Source: Cellvibrionales bacterium (GTDB taxonomy: Bacteria; Pseudomonadota; Gammaproteobacteria; Pseudomonadales; JAHEGP01). Taken from it: DNA of 5,372 bases. Positions 1 to 4,981 of the stretch are shown here, one piece after another (the stretch's first letter is position 1; every line of letters begins with the position of its first letter). The stretch spans positions 1-5,372 of the forward strand of contig JAHEGP010000210.1 of NCBI GenBank assembly GCA_024645065.1, written 5' to 3'. A program made the position numbers and the translations under genes. A model generated the notes under the pieces. The model searched no databases, was not told the origin of the DNA, and was given only the letters and a program-made list of their open reading frames with translations.

Positions 1-256
1 ATTGAAGGTGTTTGACGGCCATTCTTTCCACCAGGGCCTCGTTGCGCATGCCATAGGCGTCTTGGGGGCCAAGCTCGAGCGAAAACTGCTCACCGGGTTT
101 CTTCCCGGCCATGGCCTGCTCCAGTTTTGGCAGAATGTTGTTGGCTCCGTGCAGGTAAACAGCCGGATCCCCGTCCTGGCTGGTCTCGATTAAGGTACCC
201 TCGGGGCTTTTCAGGGTGTAATGAAAGCACACGACTTTACTGTTCTCGATGATCAT
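1..256 (-). CDS. slyD: SlyD-like FKBP-type peptidyl-prolyl cis-trans isomerase, N-terminal part (runs off left edge)
   Basis: Only the first 85 codons are inside the window; the 3' end lies beyond base 1. The ATG is at 256-254 and the translation begins MIIENSKVVCFHYTL. It then shows the FKBP strand EGTLIETS (19-26), YLHG (34-37), a G-LEQAMAG-KKPG segment (45-55) and GPQDAYG (63-69). The order and spacing match SlyD-type FKBPs, in which a substrate-binding 'insert-in-flap' chaperone domain begins right after the DAYG motif; residues 70-85 would be its start. The family is cytoplasmic and catalyses prolyl isomerisation with chaperone activity. Many members carry a His/Cys-rich metal-binding tail, which would lie outside the window, so SlyD proper and a SlyD-like paralogue cannot be separated. 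A weak GAGG (267-270) lies 10 nt upstream of the start, and I found no clear promoter. It is co-oriented with the outer-membrane gene 137 bp upstream, with no obvious functional link. Confidence 0.88.
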   Translation of the reverse strand, partial: MIIENSKVVCFHYTLKSPEGTLIETSQDGDPAVYLHGANNILPKLEQAMAGKKPGEQFSLELGPQDAYGMRNEALVERMAVKHLQ

Positions 257-348
257 CGGGTCTGGGCCTCATGTTGTAGCTCGCGAATGGTAGTCTCACG
301 CGGCTCAAAAGAGAAGGTATCGCGCACTGCTTTTGCAGCTATGGCGCG

Positions 349-360
349 GTCGGATCCGAC
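349..360. repeat. 12-bp perfect palindrome GTCGGATCCGAC
   Basis: GTCGGATCCGAC reads identically on both strands. It sits in the 137-bp gap (257-393) between the end of the outer-membrane gene and the start of the slyD-like gene. It could be an operator half-site pair or chance. No run of T follows on either strand, so it is not an intrinsic terminator. The rest of the gap shows only a tiny CTGC-TTTT-GCAG hairpin and no coding signal. Confidence 0.4.
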
Positions 361-393
361 ACGCAATGGCCTGATGCGTGACGCTGCGGGCGT

Positions 394-1269
394 TTAAAAA
401 TAGGACAGCGGAAACCCCAGGTTGAAGGAAACCGCCTTGAGCTCTCCCCCGCCTGAATTGTTGCCTCGGATAATCGAAAAGCCGACTCGACTTACCGGGA
501 TAAAGCCGGCAAAGGTCACTGTTTCACGAAAACCAAAGGTAAACCCCAGTTGATAAAGATTCTCCAGCACTATGGTTTCCCCGGATATTCCGGCTATGTC
601 CATATCGTCGGCAAAGTGCTGCCAGAGGAAAAAAATACTGCTGCTCAGGGGGTAAGCACCCATTTTCCAGGGCAGCTGGTAATTCCAGTCGAGACCGTTC
701 TCCAGCAATACGAAGCCCTGGTTACTATCACTGGATTCAATATGCTGACCGGCACCCAGCAGGCGATTGCCCAGAGCCAAGCGGTGCTTGCCCCAGTCCC
801 ACCAGGCAAAGCTGCGTATGCTGATAGAGTACATCCAGGCGGTCGTGCCCTGCTCGAAGTCCCTGGCGGCGCCGGCGCTGATTGCGGGTAGGAGATGCCA
901 ATTATCCAGCATCTGGTGATCCCAGGCGATGCCCGGTAAAAATGACGCGGTCATCAGTCGGTCGGGAAACTCGAATTCTCCGTCGTCATTACGCAAGTCG
1001 CGAATACCGATGGAAATGGGCAATAGCAACTCAATGCTATTGCGGTCGTCAAGCTCTGCCACTTGCCATTTCAAAGGCACGCGCATGACAAAAACCCGCT
1101 CGGTCGAGGTGCTGTAAAACCCCGTACCCAGCACCGTGCTGTAGACGTAGTTAAAGTTGAAATCCTCAAGATCCTGCTCACTGGCATAGGCCTTGCCGCC
1201 CCACGCGCAGCCCGCCACAATGCCGCAAGTGCCGAGGAAGAAAGCCAAAAGTTGATGACGACGGAACAT
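394..1269 (-). CDS. Exported protein of unknown function, probable outer-membrane beta-barrel
   Basis: This is a 291-residue protein starting at the ATG at 1269-1267. Residues 1-29 look like a signal peptide: MFRRH, a hydrophobic stretch LLAFFLGTCGIVAG, and a signal-peptidase-I-like AYA|S at 27-30. The same stretch contains VAGC (18-21), which also fits a lipobox, so lipoprotein processing at Cys21 is possible. The mature part has no long hydrophobic helix. It is rich in aromatic residues and in alternating polar/hydrophobic stretches (for example SIELLLPISIGIRD and FTFGFRETVTFAGFIPVSRVGF), separated by short turns with D, N and G. It ends in FPLSYF, with a terminal Phe as expected for proteins inserted by the Bam complex. 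I do not recognise the family; DUF6268-type barrels would be one to test. A promoter candidate lies at 1305-1334, and the SD is poor. No partner gene adjoins it. Confidence 0.8.
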   Translation of the reverse strand: MFRRHQLLAFFLGTCGIVAGCAWGGKAYASEQDLEDFNFNYVYSTVLGTGFYSTSTERVFVMRVPLKWQVAELDDRNSIELLLPISIGIRDLRNDDGEFEFPDRLMTASFLPGIAWDHQMLDNWHLLPAISAGAARDFEQGTTAWMYSISIRSFAWWDWGKHRLALGNRLLGAGQHIESSDSNQGFVLLENGLDWNYQLPWKMGAYPLSSSIFFLWQHFADDMDIAGISGETIVLENLYQLGFTFGFRETVTFAGFIPVSRVGFSIIRGNNSGGGELKAVSFNLGFPLSYF

Positions 1270-1304
1270 CTTGAGCCAGCAAGCCGGTTTACTTGGATGG
1301 GCGA

Positions 1305-1334
1305 ACTATAGACCTTGGCTCTATGACGCATCAA
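1305..1334 (-). promoter_or_regulatory. Candidate sigma70 promoter for the outer-membrane gene
   Basis: Read on the minus strand there is TTGATG (1334-1329), an 18-nt spacer, and TATAGT (1310-1305). That is 4/6 and 5/6 matches to the -35 and -10 consensus. Transcription would begin near 1298, giving a leader of roughly 30 nt before the ATG at 1269. This is the best promoter-like match I found in the 1270-1483 divergent region. I saw no comparably good plus-strand promoter for the SDR gene there. Confidence 0.5.
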
Positions 1335-1471
1335 GCGTGGATTGTCGCGCACTGGATATCTAACCCAGATAGCGCTCATGCAACTGCGCTGCCGGGTTCC
1401 GCCGGTAATACTTGCTGAATAACAAAACCTACTGTAAGTTCGAACCTTGCCTGGGTGATTGTGTTTTCAGC

Positions 1472-1476
1472 AGGGG
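1472..1476 (+). promoter_or_regulatory. Shine-Dalgarno site that fixes the SDR start
   Basis: AGGGG lies 7 nt upstream of the ATG at 1484. The reading frame is open further upstream to a TTG at 1412, but that TTG has no comparable SD. The 24 extra residues (MLNNKTYCKFEPC...) would precede the usual SDR N-terminus. The internal ATG is therefore the likely start. Confidence 0.75.
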
Positions 1477-1483
1477 CTATCTG

Positions 1484-2314
1484 ATGGATATTGCGGGAAA
1501 GGTAGTGGTCGTGACTGGCGGAGGCCACGGCATCGGCAGGGCGCTTTGTCGAGCGTTCAGTAAAGCTGGGGTCGGCGCCGTCGCCGTCGCCGACCTCGAT
1601 ATTGATGCGGCGCGAGTGGTGGCCGAGGGTATTGGCGGTCATGCAATTGCCTGTGACGTGCGCAGGGAGCAGCAGGTTCAGGAGCTGGTCAGTACTGTCG
1701 AGAGTGAGCTGGGGCCGGTGGATATTTTCTGCTCCAACGCCGGTGTTGGTTGTGGAGACGACCCGGGCTCGGTTGTGGCCACCTCAAACAACGAGGCGTG
1801 GCAGCTGAACTGGGAGGTCAACGTCATGGCTCATGTATACGCGGCCCGTGCGGTTGTGCCAGGCATGATCGAGCGCGGCGGTGGCTACCTGGTCAATACT
1901 GTTTCCGCCGCAGGCCTGCTACAACAGATTGGCGATTCGGCCTACTCGACCACCAAGCATGCGGCGCTGGGTTTTGCCGAGTCAATGGCGATAGCCCATG
2001 GCGACCAGGGCATCCGGGTGTCGGCAGTGTGTCCGCAATACGTTGCAACCCGCATGATAGGCGTCGAGGATGGCGAGGAGCCCGGGCAGTTGGGAGCGGG
2101 CGTTATTACTCCACAGGCCGCCGCCGATATAGTGCTTGACGGTATTCGCGAGGAGCGCTTTTTGATACTCACCCATCCAAACGTGGCCGATTACTGGCAA
2201 AACAAGTTTGCCAACTACGACCGCTGGCTCGGGGGGATGAGGAAGCTCCGCCGCAATATGCTGGGTGACAACAATGCGTTGCGATTGGATCAGCTGCACA
2301 AGTCTTCGCTGTGA
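1484..2314 (+). CDS. Short-chain dehydrogenase/reductase (classical SDR)
   Basis: The protein has 276 residues from the ATG at 1484. It has a Rossmann fold with the cofactor motif TGGGHGIG (11-18), an acidic residue after the second strand (ADLD, Asp37) that favours NAD(H) over NADP(H), CDV (57-59), NAG (85-87), and the catalytic tetrad Asn113, Ser141, Tyr154 and Lys158 (YSTTK). The CPQYVATRM segment (183-191) replaces the commoner PG motif with PQ. All catalytic residues are present, so an active cytoplasmic NAD-dependent alcohol/ketone oxidoreductase is expected; the substrate cannot be read from sequence. It is longer than the usual ~250 residues because of a C-terminal extension after residue 230 (HPNVADYWQNKF, then DRWLGGMRKLRRNML) that may cap the active site or aid oligomerisation. 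A histidine-phosphatase-family gene follows after 131 bp on the same strand, so cotranscription is possible. The outer-membrane gene is divergent. Confidence 0.93.
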   Translation: MDIAGKVVVVTGGGHGIGRALCRAFSKAGVGAVAVADLDIDAARVVAEGIGGHAIACDVRREQQVQELVSTVESELGPVDIFCSNAGVGCGDDPGSVVATSNNEAWQLNWEVNVMAHVYAARAVVPGMIERGGGYLVNTVSAAGLLQQIGDSAYSTTKHAALGFAESMAIAHGDQGIRVSAVCPQYVATRMIGVEDGEEPGQLGAGVITPQAAADIVLDGIREERFLILTHPNVADYWQNKFANYDRWLGGMRKLRRNMLGDNNALRLDQLHKSSL

Positions 2315-2445
2315 CTTTTATGACTGGTACGCACCGCTGACGCCGACCCTGTGCCATGGACGCTCCCGGCGACGACGGCAGGGTTTTGGCCAATCTTTGG
2401 GCAGGCGCAGGTTGAAGTTCGCTGTCGTGGGAGATAAACAAGCCT

Positions 2446-3168
2446 ATGTCTGAGATTCTTCTGGTGCGCCATGGCCAGGCCTCTTTCGGCACTGGCAATT
2501 ATGATGCTCTGTCGGAGTTGGGGCTGCGCCAGGCGGTGCGGCTCGGTCACTATCTGGTAAACGCTGGATATCGGCTCGACGGCATTTACTGCGGCAACCT
2601 GCAGCGACAGATCCAGACCGCCGCAGCGGTGATTCAGTGCTATTCGGCAGCGGGTTTACCGACGCTACCTTTGGTGCAGGATCCGGGCTTTAACGAGATG
2701 GACAGTGAGGGGCAGATTCAGCGCTTCGCGCCGCGACTGGCGCAAACCGATGCCCGGGTCGCGACATTATTGCAGACCGCCGGTGGCGACAAGAAGGCTT
2801 TCCAGAAATTGCTCAGGATCGTTTTTGGCCATTGGCTTGAGGGTACATTGACCGACGGCGGGCTGGAGTCGTGGCCCGGGTTCAAGGCGGAGGTATTGCG
2901 CGCCCTTGGTGCCGTGCGTGAGGCCCAGGGAAGAGGTGCCACCAGTATTATCTTCACTTCGGGAGGAGTGATCGCAACCCTTGTAGCCGATGTGTTGGCG
3001 ATGCCTGACACGGCGGTATACTCGGTTTATGAGCCCGTTATCAATTGCTCCATAACGCGATTGTTGTGCAGCAGCTCACGTATCTCCCTGTCGAGTTACA
3101 ACGAGTACTCCTATCTGCAGGTGGCGGGTGCCGATACCCTGCAAGCGGATATCATTTCCTACCGCTGA
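2446..3168 (+). CDS. Histidine phosphatase family (phosphoglycerate-mutase-like) protein
   Basis: This is a 240-residue cytoplasmic protein. The N-terminal catalytic motif LLVRHGQASFG (5-15) has Arg8 and the phospho-accepting His9. The motif GNLQRQIQTA (50-59) supplies the second phosphate-pocket Arg54, and FNEMD (82-86) gives the likely acid Glu84. A mid-region GLESWPGF (139-146) and a C-terminal NEYSYLQ (219-225) fit a bacterial branch of this family. In the usual second catalytic His motif (as in SHGG) the protein reads FTSGGVI (170-176), so Ser172 stands where His is expected. Activity may therefore be altered, or this may be a subfamily norm. The substrate is unknown; phosphoglycerate mutase itself is unlikely. 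GGAG (2430-2433) lies 12 nt before the ATG, a rather long spacing. The gene is downstream of the SDR and convergent with the FAD oxidase. Confidence 0.88.
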   Translation: MSEILLVRHGQASFGTGNYDALSELGLRQAVRLGHYLVNAGYRLDGIYCGNLQRQIQTAAAVIQCYSAAGLPTLPLVQDPGFNEMDSEGQIQRFAPRLAQTDARVATLLQTAGGDKKAFQKLLRIVFGHWLEGTLTDGGLESWPGFKAEVLRALGAVREAQGRGATSIIFTSGGVIATLVADVLAMPDTAVYSVYEPVINCSITRLLCSSSRISLSSYNEYSYLQVAGADTLQADIISYR

Positions 3169-3175
3169 CGACGAG

Positions 3176-3224
3176 AGCCAAATCCCCCGGAATGTCCTGC
3201 ATCGCTATAGACCGGGGTATGGCT
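3176..3224 (+). terminator. Weak candidate terminator hairpin after the phosphatase gene
   Basis: AGCC (3176-3179) and CCCCGG (3185-3190) can pair with CCGGGG (3212-3217) and GGCT (3221-3224). The stem is interrupted by a 5/3-nt internal loop and closed by a 21-nt loop. It begins 8 nt after the phosphatase stop. Only TT follows the stem, so if it terminates transcription it is a weak, non-canonical terminator. Confidence 0.3.
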
Positions 3225-3239
3225 TTGGGATGGCTTGCG

Positions 3240-3288
3240 AAAACTGGCTGGCAACCGGCTGCAAGCGAAAAACGCCGGATTGCCAGCC
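3240..3288 (-). terminator. Rho-independent terminator candidate for the FAD oxidase gene
   Basis: GGCTGGCAA (3246-3254) plus CCGGC (3255-3259) pair with GCCGG (3274-3278) and TTGCCAGCC (3280-3288). That makes a 14-bp stem with a single bulged base (3279) and a 14-nt loop. On the minus strand the stem is followed by AGTTTT (3245-3240). It lies about 40 nt beyond the FAD oxidase stop codon, between convergent genes. On the plus strand no T-run follows, so the orientation favours the minus-strand gene. An alternative pairing of GCTTGC (3233-3238) with GCAAGC (3261-3266) is mutually exclusive with the main stem. Confidence 0.65.
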
Positions 3289-3329
3289 GATATGCGCGGT
3301 GCCCGGCAAAAATGCTGTAGGCAACGGTT

Positions 3330-4715
3330 TCATTCGGGCGCCAGCACCTTGCCCGGGTTCAGGATATTGGTGGGATCCAGTGCGGCCTTGATCGTGCGCA
3401 TCAGCGCAATTTCCTGGGGACTGCGTGAGTATTGCAGGTAGTTGCGCTTTTCGAGACCGATACCGTGCTCCGCAGACAGCGACCCGTGCAGGGGTGCCAA
3501 CTCGCCATACACAATTTCGTTGACCTGATGTCTTAGCTCGGGAGTATCTTCACCCACGCCAATCAACAGGTGCAGGTTGCCATCGCCAAGGTGGCCGAAA
3601 ATAGCGATGTTGGCGCCCGGCCATTTGGCTCTAACGCCGGATTCCATGGCCAACAGGTAGGCATTCATATTCGATATCGGCAGGCTGATGTCAAACACGA
3701 ACACCGGCCACCAATGGACCACGGATTCGATATTGTCGCGAATCTGCCACAGCTCGTCGCGCTCCTTGTGAGACTTGGCGATCACTGCATCAACAATCAT
3801 TTCCTGCTCGAATACCTGCTCCAACAGGTTCTCGAAACGCTCGGCCTCCTTTTCCTGATCGGTGCCCATAGACTCCATCAATATGTAGTACGGGTAGTTG
3901 CGATCCATCGGAGAGTGTTTGCCGGTGCCCAGATCATTGGTGGCGAGTTGGTAAAAACTGTTCCACATCACCTCGAAAGCGCTGAGCTGGCCGCCCAGCT
4001 CGCGATCCATGAAGTTGAGCAATTGGGTAAGCTTGTCAAAGCTGTCGGTTGCCGCCAGTACGGTGTTCTGGCTGGTTAGCAGCGGTGACAACTTGAGCAC
4101 CGCGCGGGTGACGATGCCCAGTGTGCCCTCGCTACCGATGAACAAATGCTTGATATCGTAAGCCGCATTGTTCTTGATGACCTTGCTCAGGGAGTTGATG
4201 ACAGTGCCATCGGCGGTAACCGCCTCGATGCCGAGCACGAGGTTGCGGGTCATGCCATGTCGAATTACCCGGTTGCCGCCGGCGTTGGTTGCTATGTTGC
4301 CCCCGATCGTCGCGCTGCCCCGGGCTCCCAGGTCCATCGGGAAACTGAATCCGGCGGCCTCGGCGGCTTCCTGCACCGCTTGCAGTGGTACGCCTGCCTC
4401 CACCGTCATGGTGCGCGAGGCCGGGTCGATATCCTCGATCTTGTTCATCCGTTCCAGCGAGAGGGCAATCTCTTGCGCACTTGCGATGCAGCCCTGTACC
4501 AGACCGGTCTTGCCTCCCTGGGCGACCACCGGCTGACCTGCCCCATGGCAGATTTTCAATATCTCCGCTACTTCGGCGGTGTTGCGGGGTCGCAATATGG
4601 CCGCGGCTTCGCAAGGGCCGGCGCCCCATGCCGCCTCTCGGGAGCTGACATCGGCGCCGGTGAGCACGCCATTGTCCCCGAGCAAGGCTTGAAACTGTCT
4701 GATAAGTGTATCCAT
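3330..4715 (-). CDS. FAD-linked oxidase of the GlcD / D-2-hydroxyglutarate dehydrogenase-like family
   Basis: The protein has 461 residues, full length for the family. The N-terminal FAD-binding (PCMH-type, FAD_binding_4) domain spans about 35-210: ILRPRNTAEVAEI (40-52), GGKTGLVQG (67-75), GARGSATIGGNIATNAGG (130-147), HGMTRNLVLGIEAV (153-166) and GSEGTLGIVT (194-203). The C-terminal FAD-oxidase domain runs to about 459, with LWQIRDNIE (322-330), GHLGDGNLH (374-382), SAEHGIGLEKR (414-424) and DPTNILNPGKVL (447-458). His375, His382 and Glu416 match the metal ligands of human D-2-hydroxyglutarate dehydrogenase and relatives. The likely reaction is FAD-dependent oxidation of a D-2-hydroxy acid, with electrons passed to a carrier. 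Three substrate-contact positions differ from the human enzyme (see findings), so the substrate is open. An SD AGGAG lies 8 nt before the ATG. A TetR-like gene lies upstream on the same strand and may regulate it. Confidence 0.93.
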   Translation of the reverse strand: MDTLIRQFQALLGDNGVLTGADVSSREAAWGAGPCEAAAILRPRNTAEVAEILKICHGAGQPVVAQGGKTGLVQGCIASAQEIALSLERMNKIEDIDPASRTMTVEAGVPLQAVQEAAEAAGFSFPMDLGARGSATIGGNIATNAGGNRVIRHGMTRNLVLGIEAVTADGTVINSLSKVIKNNAAYDIKHLFIGSEGTLGIVTRAVLKLSPLLTSQNTVLAATDSFDKLTQLLNFMDRELGGQLSAFEVMWNSFYQLATNDLGTGKHSPMDRNYPYYILMESMGTDQEKEAERFENLLEQVFEQEMIVDAVIAKSHKERDELWQIRDNIESVVHWWPVFVFDISLPISNMNAYLLAMESGVRAKWPGANIAIFGHLGDGNLHLLIGVGEDTPELRHQVNEIVYGELAPLHGSLSAEHGIGLEKRNYLQYSRSPQEIALMRTIKAALDPTNILNPGKVLAPE

Positions 4716-4723
4716 GTGTGCAG

Positions 4724-4728
4724 CTCCT
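4724..4728 (-). promoter_or_regulatory. Strong Shine-Dalgarno site of the FAD oxidase gene
   Basis: On the minus strand AGGAG ends 8 nt before the ATG at 4715-4713. This supports that start codon and suggests efficient translation. Confidence 0.8.
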
Positions 4729-4739
4729 GATGGCCTGTA

Positions 4740-4768
4740 ATTATTGGCGGCGTTGCGATGGCAGTCGA
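4740..4768 (-). promoter_or_regulatory. Candidate sigma70 promoter of the FAD oxidase gene
   Basis: On the minus strand TCGACT (4768-4763), a 17-nt spacer and AATAAT (4745-4740) match the -35 and -10 consensus at 4/6 and 5/6. Transcription would start near 4733, leaving a leader of under 20 nt that still includes the SD at 4728-4724. Its position in the 266-bp gap implies that the oxidase has its own promoter rather than depending only on read-through from the TetR-like gene. Confidence 0.45.
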
Positions 4769-4781
4769 GCCTGCGGCAGGC
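4769..4781. promoter_or_regulatory. 13-bp palindrome abutting the -35 box, candidate operator
   Basis: GCCTGC-G-GCAGGC is a perfect inverted repeat with 6-bp arms and a one-base centre. It touches the upstream edge of the predicted -35 element (4763-4768). A dimeric regulator bound here could activate or block the promoter. The TetR-like protein encoded just upstream is the natural candidate, but TetR operators are often longer, so the link is inference. Confidence 0.4.
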
Positions 4782-4809
4782 CCCCGGTTATGGTAACTGC
4801 TCCTGAAAT

Positions 4810-4841
4810 GCCTTGCCAGTGAGCATCCCGAAGCCTTGCCA
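4810..4841. repeat. 9-bp direct repeat GCCTTGCCA, 23-bp period
   Basis: GCCTTGCCA occurs at 4810-4818 and again at 4833-4841. The 23-bp period is close to two helical turns, so both copies would face roughly the same side of the DNA. It lies in the non-coding leader upstream of the FAD oxidase promoter candidate. It may be a pair of regulator sites or coincidence. Confidence 0.35.
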
Positions 4842-4845
4842 ATGG

Positions 4846-4863
4846 CCGGGTTGATTGACCCGG
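4846..4863. repeat. 18-bp inverted repeat CCGGGT-N6-ACCCGG
   Basis: These are perfect 6-bp arms separated by TGATTG. It lies 118 bp after the TetR-like stop and about 80 bp upstream of the predicted FAD oxidase promoter. Neither strand has a T-run after it, so a terminator role is unlikely. The total length suits a dimeric regulator such as a TetR-family protein. It is the longest symmetric site in the 4716-4981 non-coding region. Confidence 0.4.
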
Positions 4864-4981
4864 ACGGCACGCGAGTTAAGCCCGCTGGTCGTGGCGATCG
4901 GTTGCGCCGCCAGCGCAGGACGATGGCGTTGGGCTGGAGATTCGACAGGGGCTGGGGCGCGCCGCTGCGTTGGCCTTCTCC

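Noticed and set aside
550..1311. Several plus-strand open frames across the outer-membrane gene
   Set aside because: They lie antisense to a well-supported exported protein and show no recognisable motifs, so they are shadows of the minus-strand gene.
1357..1371. TATCT-AACCC-AGATA inverted repeat in the divergent region
   Set aside because: Only 5-bp arms, AT-rich, not aligned with a promoter; likely chance.
1071..1379. Minus-strand frame of 102 codons overlapping the start of the outer-membrane gene
   Set aside because: It is a different frame of the same strand with no domain signature; the signal peptide and barrel features lie in the other frame.
1412..1440. Plus-strand promoter TTGCTG-17-TAAGTT for the SDR gene
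   Set aside because: The -10 match is only 3/6, so it is not better than background.
2346..2387. Possible terminator after the SDR gene (ACCCTG at 2346-2351 with CAGGGT at 2379-2384, then TTT)
   Set aside because: Only a 6-bp stem with a 27-nt loop and a very short T-run; too weak to call, and the SDR and phosphatase genes may be cotranscribed.
4132..4730. Long alternative frames on both strands inside the FAD oxidase gene
   Set aside because: GC-rich shadow frames with Arg/Gly/Pro-rich low-information translations; the family motifs all fall in the 3330-4715 frame.
4568..4870. 100-codon minus-strand frame covering the leader of the FAD oxidase gene
   Set aside because: It overlaps the oxidase start in another frame, has no recognisable domain, and spans the promoter and palindromes; judged non-coding.
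4903..4917. TGCGC-CGCCA-GCGCA hairpin as a terminator for the TetR-like gene
   Set aside because: Short 5-bp stem with no T-run on either strand.
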